Below are positions 42,466-56,546 of a DNA stretch of 64,000 bases, piece by piece. The notes below the pieces were generated by a model. It was given only the letters and a program-made list of their open reading frames with translations, was not told the DNA's origin and searched no databases. The stretch covers positions 46,814,094 to 46,878,093 of the forward strand of contig NC_132879.1 of the NCBI RefSeq assembly GCF_030463535.1, read 5' to 3'. Numbering within the stretch: the stretch's first letter is position 1; each line of letters starts with the position of its first letter. Source of the DNA: Salminus brasiliensis (lineage: Eukaryota; Chordata; Actinopteri; Characiformes; Bryconidae). The translations under genes were made by a program, and so were the position numbers.

Positions 42466-45400
42466 AGCGCGCGCGCGCTCCCACCTCAGCGGACGGTATC
42501 TCTGTATTTCTGCCCGCCTGAACGAAAAAGTGTCAGATGAGCTTTACCTGAATAGCTACAACTCTAAAGCCTTTCACTTTGTGGTAGTAATAACACCCGT
42601 TATAACAACGCTGTGAAGTGTTTATACACTGATAAACTAAAAAAAAAAAAAAAAAAAAAGGGGGGGGGGTGTGTTTCCAACCCTATAAAGAGTTGAGGTG
42701 CGCCGTTTTCAGCAGTTCAGCAGCGGTGTGTTCAGGCTGTGCGGCTGAGCGCGGCTGAGCGCTGGAGGACTAACACACTTGTTGCGCAGTACTGAACTGG
42801 AGGCTGCGGGGAGTTTGTTAAGGACGCTTTTCCACTTTTCTGCTGTTATCCGGTATTTCCAGTCAACGCCGGTCCAAGTGTAGGCTGCGGATCCTGGAGT
42901 AGGGGCTGTGTTTGTGTTTGTGTGTCTCCATTAGCCTCAGTGCTTATGGAAACTCCACTGGGACAGTGAGCGAAGGGCGTCTCTCCTCGACTCTTCTTCC
43001 TGGTTCACGAGTCCAACTAATGAAATTCCAGTTCATTTACTAATTATGAGTAATAAAAGTCCAGGTAATTAAACTCCAGTAATAATCGTTAATCATAGCT
43101 CAAAATTCCTACATTTATTCAAAGCGGTACTGAATCGGACATTCGGTTCTTTGAAGAACCGATTCTCTGAACTGTGAATTGAACTCTCGTGGCCTAGCTA
43201 GTTGAGATGGAGAGAGATTGAGTTCTGTATGCCGAAGCGGATCTGCTGACTCTGTTAGGGTGTAACAGAGCCCATGCCCACCTGGAACCCACCCATCCTA
43301 CGGTCCACCCATGTGAGCTCCACATCAGCATGTTGGCTAGGACGGATTGGCCATTGTGTGACAGCTCTAGGGGCCCAGAGTCTGTAGACTGAAATGATGT
43401 GTGAATGAGCATCACAGCCGAAGCCTATTTTTAAACACACAGTATTGCGATAGAGTTGTGAAAGCACCGGCCTTACCTTGAATATTACATCTTTAAACAT
43501 GCCGAATTTATTCTAATTGACTTCTTAATCATGACAACACTTCTGTTGGGACTGCTACCGTAATAAATAGGAATAATAAGAAATCTAATTCTTGTTTATG
43601 TGTCTTACATGTACTGTATCTCAAATATACTCATACACACACCTGTAAAATGATTTTTAAAAATGGAAGCAAAATATTTGATAAATTCCTGTACAAGCCC
43701 CTGAAAGACCAGCTGACCTTTACTAGCAGCTCGCTGGTACGGCTGTTCTGTCTGCTTGCATTTCTTGTCTGCGTTCTTGTACGGGAACGCAGGTGAAAGC
43801 TACTCATCAACACAGGGAGGAAATGGAGGACATGGGGAAAGCATTCTCGTGAGCCATTTATGAAAGGTTTGGGGTGGCGCCCACCCTGGCCACCCCTCTT
43901 GCAATGCCAGAAGCCTTTTGTGTTAGCCTATAGCTAATATTCGCCTGTGAGAAATGTACCTTTGCCCACCTTTGTACTCAATTGTAAAATAATAAGCAGG
44001 GTATTTTTTCTCTGCCATCATTATGATCCTTTTCTGGATTTGTTCTGTACTAAAACCAGCAAATATTCACTATTGAAATAACTACTTCACTAACAGTCTG
44101 TTGAATAATGGTCATCTGGTCATCAGCTGGTCATCCCGGCTAGCTGGTTAACCACACTCTTAAAAATAAAGGTGCTACTGATGGTTTTTTGAGCAATGCC
44201 ATAGAAGAAGCACTGTTGGTTGCATAGAGAACCATGCTTGTCATAGAGGTATGTGAGTATCTTGATGTAAAGGTTCTTTATCAATTTAAAGGCCACATCT
44301 CGATTACAAAAACGGTTCTTTATGGAACCAAAGGTGGTTCTTTTATGGCATTGCTCAGATAACCATTTGTAGCACCCTTATTTTGTAGAGTGCGGCTCCT
44401 GACCAGCTTGACCTTTCTGGTCATGCTAGTCAACCATTTTGATCATGATGGTCTAACAACTCGGTCATGCTGGTCAAACTGCTTGGTCTAGCTGGTCATA
44501 CTGGTGGACCAGCTTGGTCCAGCTGGTCAAACAGCTTGGTCTTGTTGGTCATGCTGGTTAACCAACTTGATCATAATGTTCTAACAGCTTGTTCTTGCTG
44601 GTCAACCCGGTTATTCATGCTGGTCAACCGGCATTATTGAGCTTGGTTATATGGGTATTATGTTGAACATGCTTGTAGACCAGTTAAACCATCAACCTCA
44701 AACAAAAAAATACCTGATGCTCCAAGTTTCTTCAGTTAGCTAGCTAGTTAAGTAAGTATGGTAAGTAACAAAGTCAGCTGCTAGGCTAATGTAAGCCAAC
44801 AAAAGTATCGTTCACGCTGACATTATCAGCTTGCAATTACTTATTGTTTAGCAATAAATTGACGAACTACAAGCTACATCTACCAGTGCTCCTCCAGTTA
44901 AACAATGGAAACAAACATTGTAGCATTTCTACAGCAACTGCCAGCAATACAACGAATTTCAACCTCCTCATTTAACCCATCTGTGGCAATGAATACTCTC
45001 TCAAACACACACACATGCACCCACACACGCTAGAGAATTAGGGCAATAAGAACACACACCTAGAGCCACAGGCAGACACCTTAGTGCCTGGGGAGCTAGG
45101 GGGCTTAGGTGCCTTACTCATGGGTGCCTCAGCTGGCGACCTTCCAGGCCCAAGCTCACTTCTCTAACCTTTAGGTCACGTCTGCCCTTAAGACACCTGA
45201 AGGCATTGGGCTACACAAACAGCACCCAAAAACACTCAAGCACAGTGGAAATCGCCCAGTAATCTAACCAACAGGCCTAACCCAGCACCCAGGGTAGAAA
45301 AAAGCCTGCAGTTTTAGTGTGTGCAGCAATAACGCTGAATGATACATGTGAATAAGACTCCTACATAACAAAGTCAGGCTGCATTGTGGCATCATTGCTG

Positions 45401-48400
45401 TGAATCACGTGATCATATAACATGTAATTCACAGCAGTATTATATACAAATATCTGTTGTTCATTTTTGATAAATCTGTTTTGGGCTTGCTCAGTGTTAC
45501 ACACATGAATAATCATGACAGTACTGTTCTCTGCAGTGTGATACTGCAAAACTCAAAAGGCTGGCGTTTAGGGCCTGTCCTGGCTTATCATGCTTCAGAA
45601 TCAAGGGTTTCTGGTTCCAGCACAGTGCTCTAAAAGGCCAAAGCCATTTCCATAGCGTCCTGCGTGCGAATGCTGAGCCAACCCGGCTGCCGCCGATGAT
45701 TGTGCTCTGAGCCGGCTGACAAGTGACAGGTATTCATGCGTGCAGCTCGACAGGATGCGCTCGATTTTTGTCAGCATGAAGCAGCCCTGTCCTTCAACCG
45801 TGTCATGGGGAAACATCACCAGTTTTGGCCTCGCGCTTTGTCGTATTGCAGTCACGGCATGTGCTCGGATCACGGAAGGCCATTTTTTCTGCATTGTGGG
45901 GCTGCGGTTATTACTTTAGGAGCGTCTTTGTTTGCTAAAATTGAAAAATAAGGAGATTATCTCGTTCTGCAGAATCTGTCAGGGTTTTCCTATCTTAGCG
46001 TACAGAGAACATGCAGCAGAACATTGTGACCCTGGACTAACGTAACCTCTTATTTAAGAGACTTATTTTAATACTCACATTGCTTTTAAAAAGCACAAAA
46101 AAAAAAGAACAGATTGTTCACAATAACGAAACGTCAGAGATCCAGTTGGTTCCATGCACCAGCTGTTCTCCTTATGGCTGTGGCCTGTGACTGTGTGCTT
46201 TGTCCCGTCTTCAAGTCTGCCTGCCCCGAAGCATATCGGTTAATGGGCCATGGATGTTAGTGCGAGGAAGAGAAAGAGAAGTGCCCTTGTAAGTATAGTA
46301 AGGAATGTGTGTGTATGTGTGTGTGTATATATTTTCATGAGTGACTGAAGCCTAAGCCTTGTAGAGAAGTCTCTGTACGCGTGTGGGTGCGTTTGCCAGC
46401 GAGAGAAGTCATGTGTCTCAGATCCTCAGCCTGGCTTTGCACCTCAAGACTTTTATCTGGGCTTTGAGGCAGGTCTGGCTCAGGCTTTGGGGAGGTTTCT
46501 CTCATGTTCTGCACCGCTACTCTGAGAAGGAGAAATCACGGCTCAGCCTGATTTTAAAAGGAGAAGGTAGAGCTCCCAACCACTGTTCCAACCACTCTGC
46601 CAAGGTTTGGCAGTCATGTTTGTCCGCGTGTCCGGGTGAAAACTTGCCCACAGATCCTTTTTTTAAAAGCTAAAAAATGAATTGTCATAAAAGGGAACCC
46701 TCTTTTGGAGTAATCCATGTTAAAAAGGACAGGAAACCTATTGACATTGTGATGCTGAAGCAGCTGCTTATGGGCCTTTATTATACAGTAAGTCTACTCG
46801 TCATTCGTCTGAACAGTTTACGCTCCTAAACTGGCTGACAGCTGGGCTTATCACCAATAATGCGTTTGTTCATTTTCTTAAGCTTTTTATTTTCTTTTCC
46901 TCCTGTGGCCGCGTTCAATCATTTAGAAATTCCTTCAACCACAGAGCGGTTGTTGCGATAACTGCCTTCTAACTTAGATTGAACAGAGATCACCCCAAAA
47001 AATTATGAGGTCAGTTACCTCACTGTCCCGCCCCTGAAAACCTCCATCACTGCTGACATCCATTTTTCCTTCTTCTCAACTAATGTCAAGTCACATTGCC
47101 GTGCATCAGATATGCATCGGATTTCAGCACCACGTATGAAAGTGACCCAAATCAGAACCGAAAAAGTCCTATGCTGTACGCACTGCCACACAGATAACAC
47201 AGCTGTGTCACATGACTAAAAAGATCGGATTTGGGCTACTTTTATCTATTGTGTAAAAGTTGCCCGCTTCATCCATTATAAGTATCGGGACGATCTGGGT
47301 AACAACGGCAGTGTAAACACACCCAATGACGCATTTAAAGTCCGATCACTCGAACCACTTCAGGAGGTGGTCTGAGATGCATTTGAGCCACATGTTAGAG
47401 CACTGTGAAATGCATCTGTCTCTCCAAGACGCATCTGACAAACAAAACCCTGTGAGAACAGGGTTAAACCCCTTAACACTCTGAGGCTTATTACACACTA
47501 ATGTGCATTACTCAGTAACTACAGGCACTTCTGTACTAACTGCTGGAGCTATTCTTTGGCAATAGAAGTGTGTAGTTACACTAGTGGCCCATCAACGGTC
47601 CATTGGCAAAAGATGAAGATACAGATACAGCACAAAATACAGATTCAAATATGGGGTTTGCAGTCAGTATTTTAGTCTTCAGGACTATGACTGATCTGAA
47701 AGCAGAATGACAGTTGGCCCCTAAAGATGCAAACCAGTGATGTCCAGTCTTATGTGCAAAGGGTCAAAAGGCAATGGTCAAAAGCCGATCCGCACCTCGA
47801 GCCCTTCGAGCTTCGTCTGCTAAATGCCGTAAATGTAAATGTAAATGTAAATGGTCAGTACAGGTGCAGGCAATCATCCCAGCACACCACTAGTGTTATA
47901 AGATTGAGAGACAAGAGATTAACTGATTAAATGAGTGGAGTCAGGTGTTCCCCGGCTTTTTTTAGACACACCAGCCTGTTGTGGATAAGATTGAACAAAA
48001 GATGCAGACACAAGTTTCGAGCTTTGTAGCTCTGTGTTTTGGCCTGGATGCGTTTATACTAGGAATACCGCAATTAGGTCTATGCAAATTGATGACGTTG
48101 ACACTGAAAAGGCACCAGCATTAATAATGTTAAGCCGAGACATCAGGGCTTTTCTCATTAATTGGACGGTATTTAGAGCTTCAAAGCAAACGTGTTCCCT
48201 TATTATTCCATTATTAACACCGCATTATCAATAAAATAGTCGACAGGTTGATGAATAGTAAAAAAAAATAGTGTAAATCTTTAGTGGCAGCCCTAGTTTA
48301 GACATGCAGAAAACAGTTATCACCCAGATATTGTTCTTCGGGTACAGAGCCATTGACTTTACTAAACAACCTTTAAAGAGCCTCTTTCTGTGTTGCCTGT

Positions 48401-51400
48401 GCTGGTGTGTCTCATTGAAACATTTTTTTTTGGTAAGACACATCTTACCTACTGGCCGGCTTTTTTATTGATTGAAGTGATTGTCACCAAGAATCAAAAC
48501 TACAGCTGGATTTTAATGTGTAAGATAGGCTATAGGGTAACCTATTGCTTTAATAATGCTCATTTCAGCACACCACTCAATATTCATGTGTAGCCTGAAG
48601 GTTTCAGCCATCGGTCGTAGCAGAGCACTGTGCACCCCGTCGGTTACAAACAGTGAAAAGGTTTAGCCTTCATTAGCTGGAGGGCTTCCTGTTCCATTAG
48701 CAGCATCTGGTTATGCTGTAATCTTCACAACTTGGCCAATTGCCAGGTCAAACACCAGAAGAGGTCACTCAGAGGCCTGCTGCTTACGTTTAGGAGTCCA
48801 AGAGGAAGCAAAGTCAACATGTGGCGTTAAGGAAACAAACAACTAGAGGTATGGTCTTAAATGTTTTATGTCCTTGCTAGCGCTTCAAAACCAGAATGAT
48901 TGACAGAAATGGTCCAAACTTACACGTAATAAAAGTTTGTTTGTTTTTGGTTTGTTTTGCGATTTTACCAACACTGTATGGACAAAAGTATTGGGACGCC
49001 TTAAAAATAGCATATCCTGCTTTTGTTGAAGGGACTGTGTCTACTGTCTAGGGATGGCTATCTACTAGATTTTGGAGCTTTGCAGCAAGGATTTGATTGC
49101 ACTCTAGGACAAGAGCATCAGTGGGGTCAGACTTTTGGATGATTACTATCTCGCCTCATCTCAACTCAACTCCTCAAACAAAAGTATTGGAAGGAGCACC
49201 ATCAGGGATTTATACCCCTGTAGCCCACGCCTAGCTTAAGGCATGGTGTGAAAATGCTCATGTTCATCTGCTCAAAGATTTAGTTGTCATTATATTCAGT
49301 GTTTCTCCACAGGGACAAGACAAGCTTTGTGTGTGTGTAAACATTTACATTTATGGCATTTAGCAAACGCTAAATCCAGAGCGACTTACAAGGTTACTTA
49401 TATTACAGAGGTGGGCCAGTGTAGTGTTAGGAGTCTTGCCCAAGGACTTTTATTGGCGTAGCGCAGCACAGTCACCCAGACTGGGAATCGAACCCCAGTC
49501 TCCCACAGGGTGTGGTAGCTCAGTGGCAGGTAGTGGTGTTATCTGTTGCGCCACACCAATCACACATCTATGTCAGCAATTGGTGCAACCTAAAGTAGCT
49601 GAATGCATTCATTAGGTGTCCACCAAGGGTGTCCACAAACATTTGGACACATGTGTCCATCATGAGTTTTTATTCAGTGTTCAAATCAAAGCATATTTCT
49701 GAGTTTATTGACAAAACAATTAAATGTCGTCCTAGTGTCCAGCCCTAGGTTTGAATCAAACCATAGAAACATCGTAAACGGACCTTCAGTAAACGTGTGC
49801 AATACAGCAGCCATTGTAGCCAATGTGGTTACCAACAGTTTTCCTCTCTGACCTTTTTTCCTTCAGTCTAGCAAAGTACAGAGCCTACCTGGGAAAAAGC
49901 CCTGCATGGATCTGCGCTGTTGTTATGTTGCCTTTGTTGTGGTCACCCTAAAGCACTGTTATCTCTCAGTTCAGTTTGTTCAGACAGTGCTGCACGTGTG
50001 GGTGATGTTAATTGGGGCTGAAAGCTTTTCCGTCGTTCTGTGACCGGCTGTTCTTTGCTGAGAGGCAACGATCAGTAAACACGGCCTGTTTTGCCACACT
50101 CTGATGTGGCCGGCTGCTGGGATGTATTCTCCCGTTGTCCTGCAGTGATTGTAATGCATACACTCTCGCTCCCCTCTCCCTCTCTTTCTCACACACACAG
50201 GCCTTGGCTGACTGCGCGCATGCAGATTGGCGTCAGGAACACCCGCCCGCCAACTCCAGCACTGTCTCTGGCCCCAGTTAGAGTGCTGTCATTTGTCGTT
50301 CATTTGCTTGCTCTGTCTCTCTGTCTCTCTCTCTCTATCTATCCCCTCTCTCTGTCTCTGCCTTGGAGGCAACGTGAGGCTAGTGTAGAACTAAATGTCC
50401 AGTGACAGGTATGCTCTCTGACTCATGCAGTGCAGGCAGTGGTATGAGGGCAATAGGTTTATAACTAAGTATGTCCTTAACTGTCCCAACTGTGCCATCA
50501 TTCAGCATCAGCTCACTTATGGGACCGAGACTTTTAGTAGGTCCTAAAAAGTGCACTAGTGGAGTATTTTAAGTAAGTTTGTGAAACAAATGTAGATGTA
50601 GTTTAACATAAGTCCACCACCCATTCACCGCCTGTTATTTATTTGATTTTTCATTTTTTATTTGATTTATTTATTTTTCCAGTTTTAGCTGAGCTGATTA
50701 GCTCACTCACTCACTAGGACTCCCAGAGAGAACACTGGCCATTTGTGCCCTCGTGGCCCGTTGTGTCCTCCCGTTGTGTCCACCTGTTGTGTCTTCTCAG
50801 CGCAGAGTAAGTTTACTAAGCTGAAGAGATTTCAGCCGGCTAGCTTTTAGCCTTGCCTCCACTTGCTTTCCCAGGTAAAAAGAAGTCTTACAGGTAAAAA
50901 TAAGCCTTTCCCTTTTGAAAGCTCCAGTTTGGGAGTCAGTGAACTTTGGAGAGAGGGGATGGTAAAAGCTAGCTTTTAGCCTAGCACAGAACCCCATTTC
51001 AACTCTGGCTTTTGCTTTGTCGTCAGTTGAAGCTCCCCTTTGGACACTGGCACAGGAAATACTGCGGTCGCAAAGCCTGGTTAGCATCGCAACTCATATC
51101 TGGAGGTGATGTGCTGCTCTCCAGTATGAACAACACCATATTCTCCCACTGCCATCACGGTTTACCATTTCGCCAGCTTTAACTGTGGCTTGCACTTGGC
51201 TTGCTTGATTTTCTTTATAATGAAGAGACAACAGCGTTTGAGGGTCACAGTATGACACGTCCATGCGCTGATCTCTCTGCATTCGTCTGTGACAGGGACG
51301 AAAACAGTATGACCTTTAAAGGTTGGTCACTTGCTGCTGCTTATGGCGATAATGGTAATGATGATGATGATGATGATGCTCTCAGCTCTGCACATGCTCT

Positions 51401-51855
51401 TTGCATTACACATGTGCACAGCCCCCAGTCTAGCTGCAAGCCAAGGTGACCTACGGTCCCTCATTATCGTGCTGTTGCAGGACTCAGTTAGGCTAATTGT
51501 TTTTACCTCTCTGCTGAGGCTCTGCCTCTATCTGTGACTCTTTTATTTAGTGTTCTCTCTCTCTCTCCCTCAGTCTCGTGCTCTCTCGCTCTCTGTAAAT
51601 GGTCCCTGCGGCCAGTATATCCTATAGTGTGGTTTAAGATTGCGTTTGAGCTGTGAGCACATGCTAAACTCAGTTAGTGTGTATTAGATGTTGTGAGGTG
51701 GTGCTGTGTTGTCGGCGTATTCTGGGATTCACTGCTTACACTGCTTTGCTCTGAATATACATGTTTTGCTTTTAGGACCTGATTTCTTTCAGCTTCAACT
51801 TTTATTCTTGTTTATATGATACATATAGTATTTGCATATCATAGTTATATATATT

Positions 51856-51907
<52 letters not shown>

Positions 51908-54900
51908 CAAACATATTTGATGTTTGTAATATTTCTCTTTCTCTCTCTCTCATGCTATTTTCTCTCGCTGTGTCTTTCTCACTCTCTTTATCTCTCCCTC
52001 TCCTCTCACCTGCTATCTCTTTCCATTCTCTCTTATCCCTTTCTCTCACTCTCTGTTCTCGCCTGCCATATATCTCTTGCTCTTTTTATCTCTCTCTCTC
52101 ACTTTCCTCTCTCCTGCTATCTCTTAATGTCTTCTCTCCTGTCTCTCTCTCTGCAGGTTGAACGTTCTGCTGGGCGGGATGACTCCGTTTTATTTTCACT
52201 TGGTGAACATGTGTTTGCACTGCACAGTGACCGCCCTTCTTATGCACACGTGTGAACGCTTCGTGTTCAAGAACGTCCGCCTGGCCTTCCTCACCGCGCT
52301 CCTCTTCGCCGTCCACCCCATACACACGGAAGCGGTGAGTCTTCACGACTGCTCACATCCCACTAGTTCCATTCTCATGTTTTAGTGTAGACAGAAGCAA
52401 GTTCAGTCTGCCCTTATTCAGAAACTGTCATTTATAAAAAGCCACTAAATCTGACTGTTATTCCTGCAGAGTCATTTATCTGATGTTGTGGTTTTATACT
52501 TTCTACTGATCTTTGGTCTTTCCTCCTCGTAGTGTTAGGCTAGAGGCAAACCGCTGAGAGGATATGAGGACGAGAGAGGCTGGGGCTGAGTTTTCAAGCA
52601 GCTTGCTATGTATTTTGTATGTGTGGCGTTGGATGGGTGTGTCTGAGTCTGATCGGCTCTAAATAAACACCTTACATCATCGGCACAGAACAGCAGCTGC
52701 AACTAATTCCACTTATACTAATGAGAAACACACTCTCTCACACACGCACTCGGGCACTTGCTCACGCGCAACAGCAAACTTCCTCGCTGTATCTTCCTAC
52801 ACTCGGTTTTGATCGATCAGGCAGAAATTTAATTACTGTCTGCACAAACATCTTCAGTCAGAAGATAAACATTTACCTCCAGGCTGCCCATGTCTGTGTG
52901 CATGAGTGTGTCCAAGTGCGGCGTCAGCATCTTTTTAAGTGCTCAGTGTAGAATGCAGAAACCTATGACAAATATTCCACAAGCTGTGAAACATGATATC
53001 CAATTACATTAGGATTGATGCTGGAACGGAGCCACGTTTTCCATCCAAAACCAGCACTCACTCCTCACTCGATTAATCCCTCTCCTGTTTAATCAATCCA
53101 GACGTCCCGCTGGCATGTCCTCAGAAGTTCTGCTTCGATACGATATTCAGTACCATTCATCGCTTCCCTCGGGTTCATTACAGACTAGGGCTGTTTTACA
53201 TGCACTCTTAAAAATAAAGGTGCTTTAAAAGGTTCTTTGAGCGAATCAGTAGAAGAACCACTGTTCTGTATTCTGGTTCTATGAAGATACATGTTTGTAG
53301 CAGAGGTGTGTAAGCGTGAAGAACCTTTAAATTGGTTAAGAACCTTTATATTAGCCTAGGTTCTTCACATTCGCACATCTCTGTTACGAACATGGATCTT
53401 TATGAACAGTGGTTCTTCTGAGGCATCATTTGAAGAACCTTATGAAGCGCATTTCAAGCCCTGTCCACATGTATCTGGATATTTATAAAAAGGTTCCCCA
53501 ATGTGACGCTTTTTGAAAACCCAGTTTTCAGTGTTGATGTGTGGATTGGGAAAACAGAGCTCAAATAACCCAAACACCTCCTTGCTCCCCAAGGTATAGT
53601 TATATATATACAGCTGCATAAGTCCTAAAACTCCCAACGTCTACACACAGATGTAAATACTGTTCTATTACAGATATAGATATATACAGATGCTGTATTT
53701 AGAATTAGAATCAGAATCTGTAATTTTCTAACTTGCATAGTACACAACTTTGAGGTGTACTATTGAGGTACTATCAGTCCATACAGGGCTAGCATGTGAG
53801 AGAAATCTCCTTTTTAAAAAAATATCCTGATACACATGGACATGAACTAGGAGTGTGGGGAGGTGAGGTAATGCTGTTGTACCACAGGATGTTTATTATG
53901 GTAAAGTTGAATTCTCTTGTGTTAAAAAATCTAGGTATGAATGACAGTGATGAAAGTAGGTCCTCGAATTATGCAGCATGATCACACCAAAAACAAACTG
54001 TGATGGTTTTGAGTGTACTAAACTTTCACTACAGCTGTCAGAGGCGTGGCTCCTCTCAGAAGTCCTTTGGAAAATCTTCTAGATTTGAATGTTGTGTCGC
54101 CCAGCACTTGAGATTTCTCACATTCCCCACAGACTTGTACATACTGCTTGTTTTGTGCCAGATGTTGCAGGTTTACTTTGACGTTGCCACACGTACACGC
54201 CCGCTTCAGGGTCTCCATACTTGAGGAAACCAGTGAAAAACTCTTTTTCCTAAGGATGTGATGGAACAATTACCAACATGTCAGTTCACATAGAAATGAA
54301 CCCTTTCGCAGGTACCATACAAACCTGTGTGGGATTTGAACATTCAGCTTTGAGCTTGACGTAAGAATCCGTTTAATTCTAATTCTACAGACTAATCATC
54401 CACCTGTTAGTCTTCCCACAACATACAGCGCATTCCTAAAACGCAGTTGTCCATTCCTCTGAAGCAGATGTTTAGCTGCAGCAGCACTCAAGCAAAAACT
54501 CACTCTGGGTGGACCATTATTTGGTTTAATAAACTATGGACAAAAGTATTGGGACACCTGCTCATTCGGACCTTATGCCCAACTCCCCAACTTATCCCAA
54601 AAGTAGATGGATGCCCATCATTACTGAGAACCCTGGATGTTCCACTGCTCCGCAACTTCCAATGCTGGGGGACTTCATACCCCTCTAGTACACACCTGAC
54701 ATTAGCCATGTTGCCAATAGGGTCATGTTTATCTGCTTCAGGGTGTCCTATTTCATTGGCATTCTCTTCTCTACCTATAAAACTATAAATGATAAAAGCT
54801 GTGCATCAGCAATGGGTTCACTTAAAGCAGCGAAATGGATTAATTAGAAGGGATGTTCTCAGACAGTTGGACATATAGTGTATAACATGGTTATTTTTAT

Positions 54901-55722
54901 AGGTCATTTTATAGAAGGTTAAACATGAGTGTGCGGCCCTGAAAATGAATGAATTTGATTCAAGAGTGACTAAAATCGCTGAGATCACTGAGACCTGAAA
55001 AATTACACTACTCCAAAACCCCATGTAAAACTTGTCTCATCAAAATGCCATTTAACATTTCAGCTAGTCCACACTCCTCACTGTTATAACTACATACCTT
55101 ACATATTCATTTCATAATAATTGCTGAGTGATTCACAGATCTCAGTCTTAATTTGAAAAACGGAGTAATAAGGTTGGGGTATATTCAGTTACTGGATAAT
55201 AAGTCTTAATATGAATGATTAATAAGGTTGGAGTATATTCAGTTACTGTATACTAAATCTTAATGTGAATGTAAGTAATAAATGCAGCTGGCGGTTTAGA
55301 GTTCAACTAGCAAACGCGTTAAAGGCTTATCTTCAGATCAGGAGCTGCTAGGTCGTTGCTATGGGAGTAAAGGCATCACTTTACACTTGTGTGGGGTTCC
55401 TGAGGCAGACTGAAAAGCCTCTATTCACTGACACTCGGTCCCCCCTTGGAGAATGCGCTGGCCTCGGCACACAACCCGCTGACCATCTGTCTCACTTCCT
55501 CCCCGGCCGCTCCCACCACTGCTGCCAAGCAGCGCTCAGCACCAGTCACTGATGATGATGTCACGGCGGGGGGAGAGGAGACAGTGGTTTTCGTCTTGTC
55601 CGTATTGTTCTTCAGTCCTGTGAAAATGCATCGATGAGCCCATCAGGCATGCCTGGTATTAGTCAACTTGCAAACCACAAACCTAAGAGACAGAAAGAGT
55701 GCACAAGAGAAAGGGCAACAGG

Positions 55723-55757
<35 letters not shown>

Positions 55758-56512
55758 TCCAATGTATGAGAAAATTAGTCGTAACGGGTCAGCCAGCGCA
55801 CCTCTCTGTTGTATTCTTTTGCATAGGTTTTTAAACCGTTCCTCAGGGAACCCCTATCAGTCCAGATTCTCGCTCCAGTCCAACTCACAACATACCAAAT
55901 CATATTTATTTTTATTATTGAATTAAAATATGGGCTGTTTTGGGTTCCCTGAGCATCTGTTTCAGATGCAGTGTTCTGCTGAATGTTTAGAAGATGTGAC
56001 AGAAGATGTGTGCTGCCACTATGACCTGAGGATCACTGTTGGGTCATGTTGGCTGCCATCAGCAGCCGGAGGCAGAGAGAGCACAATTGGCCGTACTCTC
56101 TCTTTCTCCCTACATCACTTCAGTGTGATGCACGCCAGCATGGGCGTCTGCTAGCCTCTGAGCGGGTCACCAGTTGCCTAGTGGCGGCGGCAGTTCAAAA
56201 AGAGGTGCTGACTGGTTGCGAATGTGCTGGATGTGATAGGAGGAGAGTACTGGCAAGTGGATTGGGTAATTGGCTAATCTAAAATTGAGGAGGAAAACTG
56301 AAGATTCAGTAAATAGAAGATAAATTGACTGATATGAGTTTGATGTTTTCACAGCTCCTGCACTGGGTTGGGTTTGTAACTGAATCATTCTCTTTTGTAC
56401 AACCCACTAGATCACAGATTAACACAAAGTCTTATTGTTTGGGTAGAATAAATCCAGTTTTTCCTGATTTCTACCTTTTACACACACACACACACACACA
56501 CACATACACTCG

Positions 56513-56546
<34 letters not shown>

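Larger units (their letters stand above)
42381..52156 (+). other. tmtc1: TMTC1 intron 1 (9.8 kb)
   Basis: Holds adjoining (CT)n, (CA)n and (GC)n at about 42429-42478, an A18/G10 homopolymer junction near 42641-42670, a MITE inside a CTGGTCA minisatellite (44105-44660), a decayed SINE (44950-45190), a possible MITE (47090-47480), the SINE-in-transposon nest (48971-49655) and an (AT)n at 51857-51903. The stretches 45600-47080 and 49860-51830 show nothing I can name. Confidence 0.75.

Noticed and set aside
42070-42521. Alternative frames on both strands over TMTC1 exon 1 of about 100 codons.
   Set aside because: Shadow frames of a GC-rich real exon.
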